Assembly (NCBI GenBank): GCA_028280445.1
Contig: JANQLU010000108.1
Coordinates: 39,720 to 103,719, forward strand
Reading direction: 5' to 3'
DNA length: 64,000 nucleotides
DNA from: Pirellulaceae bacterium
GTDB lineage: Bacteria > Planctomycetota > Planctomycetia > Pirellulales > Pirellulaceae
The notes below the pieces were generated by a model, which worked only from the letters and a program-made list of their open reading frames with translations, was not told where the DNA came from and ran no database searches. Of the stretch, positions 55,859 to 64,000 are shown piece by piece. Each line of letters starts with the position of its first letter. Positions within the stretch are counted from its first letter, which is position 1. The translations under genes and the position numbers were made by a program.

Positions 55859-56935
55859 ATGAGCTCGAATTGGAAGATTAAAAACGGTGGTTCGAAAAGC
55901 CGGCTTGTTCTCGGCGTTTTCTTGGTTTGGACCTGCGTCTCGATCATCAGCGGTTGCACCCGCTCCGATATTCATTCGCCTGCTGACTCAAATACTGGTT
56001 TCAATTCTGTTGGTCAACAAATGCGAGCCGTCGTTTCGCCCCGTCATCGGCGAGAACCGATCCGCCCGCTTGTCGCGCCAACTCATTTGTCCAAAGAAAA
56101 AATTGCGTTAGGGAAATCTTTGTTTCACGATGTTCGCTTATCTCGAGACAATTCGATTTCCTGTGCCACTTGCCACAACGTCAAAGATGGGGGTGACGAC
56201 GGTTTACCCACATCGGTTGGCGTTGCTGGGCAAGTCGGCGGTCTCAATGCACCGACGGTGCTCAACAGCTGTTTGCATATAGCCCAGTTTTGGGATGGGC
56301 GTGCCAAAAACCTGACCGAACAAGTATCAGGTCCGATTCACAACCCAATCGAAATGGCCACCACTTGGGACGAAGTCATTTCGAAATTGAGCAAAGATTC
56401 GGCGTTCGTCGCTCGATTCAAAAAAACTTATCGACGTGGGCTGACACCCGAAACGATCACTGATGCCATTGTGACTTATGAAACCGCGTTGATTACTGTC
56501 AATTCACCATTTGATCAATACCTGAGCGGCAACGACAAAGCGCTCACCGAAGAAGGTTTGGCAGGATACAAATTGTTCAAATCGATTGGGTGTGTTTCCT
56601 GTCATCAAGGCCGTGCCGTCGGTGGAAACATGTTTCAGGAATTTGGTGTCATGGGAAATTTTGCCGACCATTTCGACGATTCCAACGAAGGCAGCAAAGG
56701 CCGCATTAACGTTACCAAACGACGTGTTGATTTACACCGTTTTAAAGTGCCCAGCTTGCGAACCGTGCAAATGACGGCACCCTACTTTCATAACGGCAGC
56801 ACTCAAACTCTCGAAGAAGCAATCAAAATCATGGCTGAGTTTCAACTCGGCGAGTCGCTCAGCGAATCTGAAATTCAAAAAATCAAAGCATTCTTGATTT
56901 CCCTTAACGGTAAAATTCCAAAGGAACTTGAATGA
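55859..56935 (+). CDS. Di-haem cytochrome c peroxidase-like lipoprotein (MauG/CcpA family)
   Basis: About 358 residues. A signal peptide ends in the lipobox ISGC (Cys 33). Two haem motifs are present: SCATCHN (C102, C105, H106) and CVSCHQG (C245, C248, H249). FWDGRAKNLTEQVSGPIHNPIEM and KVPSLRTVQMTAPYFHNGS are conserved di-haem peroxidase signatures. It reduces hydrogen peroxide, or oxidises another substrate, in the periplasm. Its stop overlaps the ATG of the DAHL-type kinase (ATGA, with AAGGA upstream), paralleling the CPC protein of the first module. ATG 55859 is favoured over TTG 55844. Confidence 0.9.
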   Translation: MSSNWKIKNGGSKSRLVLGVFLVWTCVSIISGCTRSDIHSPADSNTGFNSVGQQMRAVVSPRHRREPIRPLVAPTHLSKEKIALGKSLFHDVRLSRDNSISCATCHNVKDGGDDGLPTSVGVAGQVGGLNAPTVLNSCLHIAQFWDGRAKNLTEQVSGPIHNPIEMATTWDEVISKLSKDSAFVARFKKTYRRGLTPETITDAIVTYETALITVNSPFDQYLSGNDKALTEEGLAGYKLFKSIGCVSCHQGRAVGGNMFQEFGVMGNFADHFDDSNEGSKGRINVTKRRVDLHRFKVPSLRTVQMTAPYFHNGSTQTLEEAIKIMAEFQLGESLSESEIQKIKAFLISLNGKIPKELE

Positions 56936-59067
56936 TACGCACGATCATCACTATCTCTTGTCTCGCAGCGTACATCGGTCTGGTCGCATTTCTGTTCTCG
57001 AAATCTGCCGACAATGGTGCCGCTGAATTTTCAGAACTTGAGCGTACCGTTCGAACGATCGATCAGCGCAATACCAATCTGGATTCGGCAGTTCTGTCGT
57101 TGCGCCTGGGACTGGTCCAAGACTACGATGAACTGACACAATGCGAACTCGATCTGCAATTGCCACGTTTGCCCGCCGATGGACCGACAACAGCGTCCGA
57201 GCTCCATCTGCAACAGACATTACGTCCGTTGCTCGATCAAAAAGTGTTGCTGGCAGCCGATTTTAAAGCAAGTCATTCGGTGGTTCGCAATTCGGTCGCG
57301 GGTTTCCATCACTATTGCAGTAAAGCGTTAAAAAGTTTTGGCAATCTATCGCATTCGAGCGCCCGAAAACTGGCCAGATTGCAAACCACGGGTTCGCGTT
57401 TTGTCGTATCGGGCAGTCCGGACGACAAAGCAAATTTCGAAGCGGCTATCAAAGAAGTGGAAAACGGAATCATTCCAGATGCCAATGATCTGCAAAACAA
57501 CCGATCACTGGCATTGACGCTGCAACACGCCAAAAAACTCGTCGAACGTCGAATCGAGTTGGACGATACGATCGAAACGCTGGTCTCGATTCCTATCCGC
57601 CAGCAGATACTGCAAATCATGAATAACGCTTCGGCAACATACCAGACGAAATCTCGGATCGCCGGCCAGTTCCGCCTGATTTTGTCAACTTCCATCGTGC
57701 TACTGTTGGGATTCTGTTTCTACCAATTCGTGGCATTGTGGAAACACAAATCCGCTCTGTATGAAGCCAACGTCAATCTGGAACATCGCGTCTCCGATCG
57801 AACTTCGGAACTCGCAGCCGCCAAAGCCGAAGCCGAGAAACTAGCGCTCGTCGCACGTTATACCGACAATGCCGTCGTGATCACCGACGACCAGACACGG
57901 ATCGAATGGGTCAACGACGGATTTACACGAATCACGGGATACGAAGCCGACGAAGTCATCGGCAAACGACCATCGGAATTTCTGCAAGGCCGCGATACCG
58001 AAGAGGAAAAATTGGAAATCATGCGCGCCGCCGTCCAGGCAAAACGCGGATTCGATATACAAACGATCAACTACCGCAAAAATGGTGAACCGTTCTGGGT
58101 CGACATTGAAGCCCGGCCGATCAAAGACAAAGACGGAAAGGTGCGTCGATTCATCGCAATTGAAAGTGATATAACCGACCGCGTGAATAGTGAGATCGAA
58201 CGCCAACAACTCAACGAACAACTTGTTGACGCGTCACGAACTGCCGGCATGGCAGAAATGGCAACGGGTGTTTTGCACAATGTCGGCAACATCCTCAACA
58301 GCGTGAACGTGTCCACCAATTTGATTCGAAAGCAGTTTCAAAAAAGCGCGTTGATCAATCTGGAAAAAATCACCAATCTCATTGCAGAACACGATGGCAA
58401 TTTCGAAGAATTTGTCAGGCTCGACGAACGCGGCCAGAAAATTCCCGCCTATTTCACGAAACTCAATGAGACGCTGCAACAGCAGCACCAAAAAATGAAG
58501 GGCGAGTTCCAGGATCTGATCGATAATGTCGAACACATCAAGGAAATTGTCTCAGTGCAACAGTCGATGGCCAAATCCTCGGGTGTCATGCAAGATCTCG
58601 CGCCTCGAGATCTGATCCATGATTCGATTACGGCAAACAAAGGAACACTTGCCAACCACAATATCAAAATTGTTCAAGAGCTCGACGACCATTTGCCCAC
58701 ACTGATTTCCGACAAACACAAAATCCTCCAAATTTTGATCAATCTGATCAAAAACGGGAAAGACGCACTCGTTGAACAAAACACGCCCAACCCTGAACTA
58801 AAAATATCCGTCAGTAGTTGCGATGAGAATATCGTATTTCGAGTCAGCGACAATGGCGTCGGAATTTCGCAAAGCGAGATTGACAAAATCTTTAACCATG
58901 GATTTACAACCAAAAAATCCGGACACGGATTTGGTTTGCACAGCAGTGCCAACGCCGCAACCGAATTGGGCGGCACGTTAACCGTATCGAGCGACGGAAT
59001 AGGTCGAGGTGCGGTTTTTGAATTATCTCTCCCTGCCGCCTTCGAGGCCCAACCCGCTATGGTCTGA
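56932..59067 (+). CDS. Histidine kinase with DAHL-like periplasmic domain and PAS
   Basis: A 711-residue protein. A membrane helix (3-22), a periplasmic all-helical domain of about 220 residues with NLDSAVLSLRLGLVQDYDEL (the DAHL type named for conserved D, A, H, L), a second helix (LILSTSIVLLLGFCFYQFVAL, about 242-263), coiled coil, one PAS (about 295-420), and the kinase. Its H-box is GMAEMATGVLHNVGN (H449) and its ATPase has LINLIKNGKDAL, FRVSDNGVGI and GHGFGLHSSANAATELGG. The kinase part is closely similar to that of the gene at 50512. Coupled to the peroxidase gene. Confidence 0.9.
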   Translation: MIRTIITISCLAAYIGLVAFLFSKSADNGAAEFSELERTVRTIDQRNTNLDSAVLSLRLGLVQDYDELTQCELDLQLPRLPADGPTTASELHLQQTLRPLLDQKVLLAADFKASHSVVRNSVAGFHHYCSKALKSFGNLSHSSARKLARLQTTGSRFVVSGSPDDKANFEAAIKEVENGIIPDANDLQNNRSLALTLQHAKKLVERRIELDDTIETLVSIPIRQQILQIMNNASATYQTKSRIAGQFRLILSTSIVLLLGFCFYQFVALWKHKSALYEANVNLEHRVSDRTSELAAAKAEAEKLALVARYTDNAVVITDDQTRIEWVNDGFTRITGYEADEVIGKRPSEFLQGRDTEEEKLEIMRAAVQAKRGFDIQTINYRKNGEPFWVDIEARPIKDKDGKVRRFIAIESDITDRVNSEIERQQLNEQLVDASRTAGMAEMATGVLHNVGNILNSVNVSTNLIRKQFQKSALINLEKITNLIAEHDGNFEEFVRLDERGQKIPAYFTKLNETLQQQHQKMKGEFQDLIDNVEHIKEIVSVQQSMAKSSGVMQDLAPRDLIHDSITANKGTLANHNIKIVQELDDHLPTLISDKHKILQILINLIKNGKDALVEQNTPNPELKISVSSCDENIVFRVSDNGVGISQSEIDKIFNHGFTTKKSGHGFGLHSSANAATELGGTLTVSSDGIGRGAVFELSLPAAFEAQPAMV

Positions 59068-59106
59068 ACTTGACCGCCCTCCACACACTTAAACAGGTAA
59101 AACAAA

Positions 59107-60948
59107 ATGGCAACCGAACAACTAACTTCGAATCGAATCTTGGTCATCGACGACAATGAAGCGATCCATTCCGACTTTCGAAAAATCTTTGCTCAAACAG
59201 ACGGCAAAAACGAGCTGGACGAGTTAGACGCCGAGCTATTTGGCGATAATACGACTGAAACACAAACAGGCTTGGATTTTGAACTCTGTTTCGCGTCCCA
59301 AGGCAAGGAAGGTTTTGAACTGCTCAAAGCGGAAACGGAAGCGGGACGACGGTTCAACACAGCGTTCGTCGATATGCGGATGCCACCCGGCTGGGATGGC
59401 GTCGAAACCATCGAACATCTTTGGCAAGTCGATCCCGATTTGCAAATCGTGATCTGTACGGCATATTCCGATCGAAGTTGGGACGAGATTTTTCAGCGAC
59501 TCGGTCGCACCGACAAACTGTTGATTCTCAAAAAACCGTTTGACGAAATCGAAGTCACTCAGTTGGCCACAGCGCTTTGCGAAAAACGACGCCTGCTTCA
59601 GGAATCGCAAAAAAAACTGGAAAACCTTGAGGAAACGGTTGGGCAACAACAGGTCGAAATCAAGGCCGCGCACCAAGATGCGGAAAACCTGATTGACTCG
59701 ATGTCGAGTATCTTGATCAGCATCGATGAAAACGACTGTGTCTCCCGTTGGAACCCGGTCGCCGTCTCCACGTTTAACATTCCGATTGCCGACGCCATCG
59801 GCAAAAAATTTCATCAACTTAATATCCGTTGGTGCAAACCTGATGAGATTGCCGCTTTGTTGTCGGCCAAGCCCGAAAACGAAAAAGTTCACACGGAAGT
59901 TCAATTCCTTGATGAAATGGATACAACCCACACCTTGGATATTCGGGTTTGCAGAATCGGCCAAGACGCTACTTGCAAATCACGGTTGATTCTGGCTGCC
60001 GACGTTTCCCATCAAAAAAATCTTCAAGCACAACTCGACCAGGCACAACGCCTGGAATCGGTTGGCCAATTGGCGGCGGGTGTCGCGCACGAAATTAACA
60101 CACCGATGCAATACATCGGCGACAATGTCCGGTACGTATCCAAATCGATCGAAAAACTCGACCCGTTGCTCAATTGCCTGCCCGCGCTGGTGGATGACGG
60201 CGTTTCGGACGAACAACTGATTGACTTGCGAAACTCATTAGCAGACGTGCCGCAACCCAAGAATATCAAATCGACACTAAAACAGATTCCCAATGCGCTG
60301 TCCGATTCTATCGAAGGCGTCAAATCGGTTTCCCGGATCGTTGCGGCGATGAAGGAGTTTTCGCACCCTGGCAACGATGAAAAAAGTCAAGTTTGCTTGA
60401 ATCATATTCTGGATTCGACCGTCACCGTGGCTAAAAACGAATGGAAATATGTTGCCGAAGTCAAATTGGACCTGCAAGATGAACTCCCTAAAATTGCCGG
60501 TCTGCCCAGCGAATTAAACCAGGCGTTTCTCAACATCATCGTCAATGCTGCACACGCGATCGGTGATCGTGTTGCCAAAGGGAAAGGCGACGATAAAGGG
60601 CTGATTTCCGTAAAAACCGTTGAAAAACCTGATTGCGTCGAAGTCGTGATCGAAGACAACGGCGGCGGCATCCCCGCCAACGCGCGCGAACGAGTCTTTG
60701 AACCATTCTTTACTACCAAAGATGTTGGCAAAGGTACTGGCCAAGGATTAGCCATCGCTCATTCTGTCATCGTTCAAAAACACGGTGGCAAACTTTGGTT
60801 TGACGTCGAAGAAGACGTCGGAACGAAATTCACTATTCAAATCCCACGGGTATCGGCAACAGAACAAGAGGAACGTGATCCTCCTGTTGAGCCAATCGTA
60901 CAGTTTGTCACGAGTTCACCCGCGGAGGTCATCAAATCTGGAGTCTAG
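59107..60948 (+). CDS. REC-PAS-histidine kinase hybrid
   Basis: A 613-residue protein. The N-terminal receiver (8-165; D89 in FVDMRMPPGWDG) has the same extra helix-1 insert (DAELFGDNTTETQTG) as the GGDEF-EAL regulator. A coiled coil is followed by PAS (195-300; ENDCVSRWNPVAVSTF) and a classical kinase core with GVAHEINTPMQYI (H328) and the G boxes IEDNGGGIPANARERVFEPFFTTK and GTGQGLAIAHSV. ATG start 39 bases after the DAHL kinase. It may receive phosphate from the kinase upstream and pass it to downstream receivers. Confidence 0.92.
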   Translation: MATEQLTSNRILVIDDNEAIHSDFRKIFAQTDGKNELDELDAELFGDNTTETQTGLDFELCFASQGKEGFELLKAETEAGRRFNTAFVDMRMPPGWDGVETIEHLWQVDPDLQIVICTAYSDRSWDEIFQRLGRTDKLLILKKPFDEIEVTQLATALCEKRRLLQESQKKLENLEETVGQQQVEIKAAHQDAENLIDSMSSILISIDENDCVSRWNPVAVSTFNIPIADAIGKKFHQLNIRWCKPDEIAALLSAKPENEKVHTEVQFLDEMDTTHTLDIRVCRIGQDATCKSRLILAADVSHQKNLQAQLDQAQRLESVGQLAAGVAHEINTPMQYIGDNVRYVSKSIEKLDPLLNCLPALVDDGVSDEQLIDLRNSLADVPQPKNIKSTLKQIPNALSDSIEGVKSVSRIVAAMKEFSHPGNDEKSQVCLNHILDSTVTVAKNEWKYVAEVKLDLQDELPKIAGLPSELNQAFLNIIVNAAHAIGDRVAKGKGDDKGLISVKTVEKPDCVEVVIEDNGGGIPANARERVFEPFFTTKDVGKGTGQGLAIAHSVIVQKHGGKLWFDVEEDVGTKFTIQIPRVSATEQEERDPPVEPIVQFVTSSPAEVIKSGV

Positions 60949-60949
60949 C

Positions 60950-62152
60950 ATGAAGGTATTGCTGGTTGACGACGAAAAACAAATTCTGCGAGGCGTCTCG
61001 CGAATGCTCGAATCGGAAATGGAAGATTGGGAAATCGAAACCGCCGAGTCCGGTCCCGAAGCTCTCGATCTCCTGAATTCCGATGATTTCAACGTCATCA
61101 TTTCCGACATGCGAATGCCGGGAATGGACGGCGCTCAATTGCTGGAACAAGTCGCCGCCCGATTTCCCAAAATGCTACGAGTCGTGTTGTCGGGACAAGC
61201 CGATCGACAAACCGTCATGCGGGCAGTTCAACCGATGCATCAATACCTTTCCAAACCCTGTGACGCACACGTCCTCGTCGAGATTATTAGTCGCGCCGAG
61301 ATCTTTCAGGAAACCATTTCGTCGAAAGAAGTCCTGGATGCCATCGGCAAGGCGAATGGTCTACCATCGGTTCCCGACGTGGTTACCGAAATCAATGCAG
61401 AATTGGACAGTGACAATTGCACGTCCCAATCGATTGCCAAAATCATCTCCCGCGATCCCATCGTTAGCGCCCGAGTTTTGCAGTTGGCCAACTCAACGAT
61501 TTTCGGGCTGCGACAACCCGTGGTTGATCTGAAGCACGGTGTCGGAGTCATTGGCAACGAAATGGTTCGTTCACTGGTCCTGTCACATGCCCTGTTTTCA
61601 GAAGGTCAGCACGATTCCATTTTGTCCACGGCTCAATTGTTTGATCATTGTTTCCAAACGGCGATGGTCGCACGAGAACTGGCACCGATCGCAGGCCTCA
61701 ATCGCAATCAAATGAACTCGGTGTTTACCGGTGGATTGCTCCACGATATCGGTAAAATCATCTTGGTAAATGCATTTCCGGAACGTTACGACAACATTCT
61801 TGGCGCCGCAAAGACAACAATTCAACCAATCTGGCAACTGGAAATGGAAGAATTCGGCGCCACACATCCGGGAATCGGCGCCTATCTGCTCGAAATGTGG
61901 GGCATCCCGGTCGAGATCATTGGCATTGTCGGGTCGCATCACAGCGCTGAGCTGTGCGCCAAAGGAGATCTCGACATTCAAATAGTATATGCCGCCAATT
62001 GGATTGTGAATGGCGGCGACGAAAACGAAATTCAGAAATTTGTCGATTCAACTGAGACACCCGAATTGGTCGATGCATTTCGAGAGCGGCTGTTGAACTG
62101 GAAAACGCAATACAACGAAAAACTTGTAAACAAGGATTCATCTGATGCCTAA
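60950..62152 (+). CDS. Response regulator with HDOD output domain
   Basis: About 400 residues: receiver 1-125 (VLLVDDEKQILRG, phospho-site in IISDMRMPGMDG, VLSGQAD, SKPCD lysine) and HDOD 135-340 (LPSVPDVVTEINAELD, RDPIVSARVLQLANSTIFG, GGLLHDIGKIILVNAF). HDOD domains act in signalling with c-di-GMP or adaptors. The start is the ATG at 60950 with GGAG eight bases upstream, one base after the previous stop. Confidence 0.93.
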   Translation: MKVLLVDDEKQILRGVSRMLESEMEDWEIETAESGPEALDLLNSDDFNVIISDMRMPGMDGAQLLEQVAARFPKMLRVVLSGQADRQTVMRAVQPMHQYLSKPCDAHVLVEIISRAEIFQETISSKEVLDAIGKANGLPSVPDVVTEINAELDSDNCTSQSIAKIISRDPIVSARVLQLANSTIFGLRQPVVDLKHGVGVIGNEMVRSLVLSHALFSEGQHDSILSTAQLFDHCFQTAMVARELAPIAGLNRNQMNSVFTGGLLHDIGKIILVNAFPERYDNILGAAKTTIQPIWQLEMEEFGATHPGIGAYLLEMWGIPVEIIGIVGSHHSAELCAKGDLDIQIVYAANWIVNGGDENEIQKFVDSTETPELVDAFRERLLNWKTQYNEKLVNKDSSDA

Positions 62153-63284
62153 TACTAGAATTCTGTTCGTCGATGATGAGGAAAAAATCCTCAACGGAAT
62201 TGAACGTCAGCAAGGCGATGATTTTGATATCTCGATCGCATTGGGCCCGTACCCGGCACTCGAACTGGTGCAAAACGAGGAACCGTTTGCCGTCGTCGTT
62301 TCCGATATGCGAATGCCGGAAATGAACGGCGTCGAACTGTTGGCAAAAATCCGGGAAATCTCACCGGATACGGTCCGCATGATGTTGACCGGCTATGCCG
62401 AATTGTCATCGACCATCGAAGCGGTCAACCAAGGCCACATTTTTCGCTTTCTCTCAAAGCCGTGTAGCGCCGATGATTTGGCGGCGGCACTCAACGCGGG
62501 CTTGAGGCAATACGCGTTGGTCGAAGCCGAAAAAGAACTGGTCGAAGGAACGCTGCACGGCAGTGTTAACGTGTTGAGCGAAGTCCTGTCGCTGGTCAAC
62601 CCGCTCGCTTTCGGACAATCGTCACGAGTTCGGGCAACCGTCGACGGTATTCTGAAACGGGCTGATGTTGAAAATCAGTGGCAGTTGGAAATTGCAGCCA
62701 TGTTGTCACCATTGGGCTGCGTCGCACTGTCACAACAAATTCTGCAAGACAAAATCGATGGCAAAAAGCTGAGTCTCGAAGACGAAAAAACATTTGCAGC
62801 ACATCCTAAAATCGCCGCCGACCTCCTCAAGTCAATTCCCCGTTTGGAACCCGTTGCCAACATTATTTTTAACCAGAATAGCCATCCACCAAAATCTGGT
62901 GGACCCAATATTTCGATTGAAAGCCAGATCCTCAAAATGGCCATCGATTTTGACCAACAAGAGTTGATTTGTGAAAGCTCCCTCCATGCGCTTAATGAGC
63001 TCAAAGACAATGGGCAAAACTACGATGCTGAACTCTTCGAGGCGCTTTCAGAATACGTCAAACAGGAACGCGATCTTCAAATTGTTAAACTCTCACCGAG
63101 CGATATTCGCGAAGGGATGGTTTTGGCGGAGGATCTGCGAAACGATCAAGGCACGTTGCTAATGTCAAAAGGTCAAAAAATCACAGCGGCCGCCCAGCAC
63201 GTCATCGAAAATTTGACTCAAAATAAAACCCTCACCGAACCGATCAAAGTGATCGACGCGAAACACAGTTGCCCCGTTGTTTGA
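62145..63284 (+). CDS. Response regulator with degenerate HD-GYP-like domain
   Basis: A 379-residue protein: receiver 1-120 (LFVDDEEKILNG, VVSDMRMPEMNG, MLTGYAE, FLSKPCS) and a helical output domain 150-310 that aligns by eye with HD-GYP (LEIAAMLSPLGCVAL, HPKIAADLLKSIPRL, VANIIFNQN). The catalytic H-D pair and G-Y-P are absent (SPLG; SGGP), so phosphodiesterase activity is unlikely. A small C-terminal domain (ELRN-type, SDIREGMVLAEDL) follows. It overlaps the HDOD gene by eight bases. Confidence 0.85.
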   Translation: MPNTRILFVDDEEKILNGIERQQGDDFDISIALGPYPALELVQNEEPFAVVVSDMRMPEMNGVELLAKIREISPDTVRMMLTGYAELSSTIEAVNQGHIFRFLSKPCSADDLAAALNAGLRQYALVEAEKELVEGTLHGSVNVLSEVLSLVNPLAFGQSSRVRATVDGILKRADVENQWQLEIAAMLSPLGCVALSQQILQDKIDGKKLSLEDEKTFAAHPKIAADLLKSIPRLEPVANIIFNQNSHPPKSGGPNISIESQILKMAIDFDQQELICESSLHALNELKDNGQNYDAELFEALSEYVKQERDLQIVKLSPSDIREGMVLAEDLRNDQGTLLMSKGQKITAAAQHVIENLTQNKTLTEPIKVIDAKHSCPVV

Positions 63285-63311
63285 AACAAATAATTTTTTC
63301 TGGAGTAAACC

Positions 63312-63701
63312 ATGGTTGATGAAGAGTCTCCTCGTGTTCTCTGTGTGGATGACGATGTCAAAATCCTGCGATCGCTGCAACGCACGCTCACCGCGCATGG
63401 ACTCGATGTCGTTTGCTCAAGCTGCACGGCCGAAGCCAACGCCATCCTGAAACGAGTCGATATTCAAGTGATTGTGTGCGACCAACAGATGCCCGGACAA
63501 TCAGGACTCGATTTCCTAACCGAAATTTTGCAGCAAAAACCCGACTTGATCGCATTTATGTTGAGCGGAAGGGTTGCCGGATTGGTGATGGCCGAACAAT
63601 GGGCCAACGAAATTGGTGTCCGCAGGATTTTTTCAAAACCCTGTGATGCTAATGAATTGGCGAAAGCGATTATTTCCGCTTTGGCAGCCAAGCTTTGTTA
63701 A
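63312..63701 (+). CDS. Single-domain response regulator
   Basis: A 129-residue receiver without an output domain: VLCVDDDVKILRSL, phospho-site in VIVCDQQMPGQSG (D60 or so), MLSGR and IFSKPCDANELAKA (conserved Lys). Probably an intermediate phosphate carrier, or a partner of a separate kinase. The ATG at 63312 has GGAG about ten bases upstream. The final 299 bases of the window hold only repeats. Confidence 0.93.
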   Translation: MVDEESPRVLCVDDDVKILRSLQRTLTAHGLDVVCSSCTAEANAILKRVDIQVIVCDQQMPGQSGLDFLTEILQQKPDLIAFMLSGRVAGLVMAEQWANEIGVRRIFSKPCDANELAKAIISALAAKLC

Positions 63702-63782
63702 TCCACCGGGTGCACGATGTAAAAACGCACTGCCACGTTTTCGTGAGGCGTGACGTGCCATGCAGTGGGTGACAACAAAAAC

Positions 63783-63979
63783 GGCCGGTGGGAACCGGCC
63801 CTACTTGCTCACTGATACCAATACAAGCACGAAGCGTGATAGAATTTTGCATCAGGAATTGTAACTCAAGTTGAGCCAACGACTTCCTGCAATCATAAGC
63901 GCGAAGCGTGAGCGAGGGACCAAAACCACGCTGATTTACGGCGAAACGTGGTCCCTCACTTACGTTTCGGGTTATGATT
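63783..63979 (+). repeat. Second copy of the GCGAAGCGTGAGCG palindromic element
   Basis: GGCCGGTGGGAACCGGCCC (63783-63801) is the exact reverse complement of 26246-26264. Inverted arms at 63891-63921 and 63950-63979 share the core of the 26.2 kb hairpin; the left arm is almost identical, the right has several changes. A partial CACGAAGCGTGATAG lies at 63828-63842. The 299 bases after the last gene show no ORF of interest. Confidence 0.85.
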
Positions 63980-64000
63980 TTTGTTTAATGCAAAATCCTA

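Overview
The window looks like a chromosomal segment of a planctomycete, probably of the Pirellulales type. The reasons are a paired DUF1549/DUF1553 cytochrome-like protein and DUF1501 protein, a secreted Cys-type sulfatase, large hypothetical secreted proteins, a leucine-rich-repeat-like protein with the short basic and hydrophobic N-terminus common in that phylum, few strong Shine-Dalgarno sites, and many TTG/GTG starts in stop-start overlaps. No species can be named from sequence alone.

Positions 1-27400, all on the + strand, are a surface polysaccharide locus. The first part (1-11420) is a nearly complete set of genes for a CMP-activated nonulosonic acid of the legionaminic type: the end of a LegB-like dehydratase, LegC aminotransferase, NeuD-type acyltransferase, flippase, two NeuB paralogues, a cytidylyltransferase fused to a Gfo/Idh/MocA oxidoreductase, a PtmA-like SDR, a NeuC/LegG hydrolysing epimerase and a PtmE-like CBS-nucleotidyltransferase. 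The second part (11458-27400) holds glycosyltransferases, an acetyltransferase, a polymerase-like membrane protein, a bi-domain dehydrogenase, a heparinase II/III-like protein, a WecB-type epimerase, a nucleotide-sugar 6-dehydrogenase and an SDR epimerase. Together they would make, activate, assemble, flip and polymerise a repeat unit with uronic and nonulosonic acids.

Positions 27386-49470 are mixed housekeeping and planctomycete-specific genes: selA, a small zinc-ribbon-like membrane protein, a sulfatase overlapping ispG, trmL, an initiator-type tRNA with a clear terminator, a secreted Ig-like-repeat protein, a thioredoxin-like gene interrupted by an in-frame TGA (a candidate selenoprotein), a PAS-AraC regulator divergent from the DUF1553/DUF1501 pair, a long U32 family protein, a HEAT-repeat membrane protein, and two lineage-type hypotheticals.

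Positions 49871-63701 are a dense signalling region on the + strand. Two parallel modules each start with a redox protein (a Cys-Pro-Cys thioredoxin-fold protein; a di-haem cytochrome c peroxidase-like lipoprotein) translationally overlapped with a histidine kinase carrying the same unusual GVLHNVGN phospho-acceptor box, and followed by a receiver protein of one distinctive type (REC-GGDEF-EAL; REC-PAS-kinase). The second module continues into REC-HDOD, REC with a degenerate HD-GYP-like domain, and a single-domain REC. This looks like a redox-linked phosphorelay feeding c-di-GMP and other outputs.

At least four families of dispersed palindromic repeats occupy the intergenic space (26.2, 33.0, 42.3, 45.2, 55.2 and 63.8 kb). 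One has become the C-terminal coding sequence of a gene.
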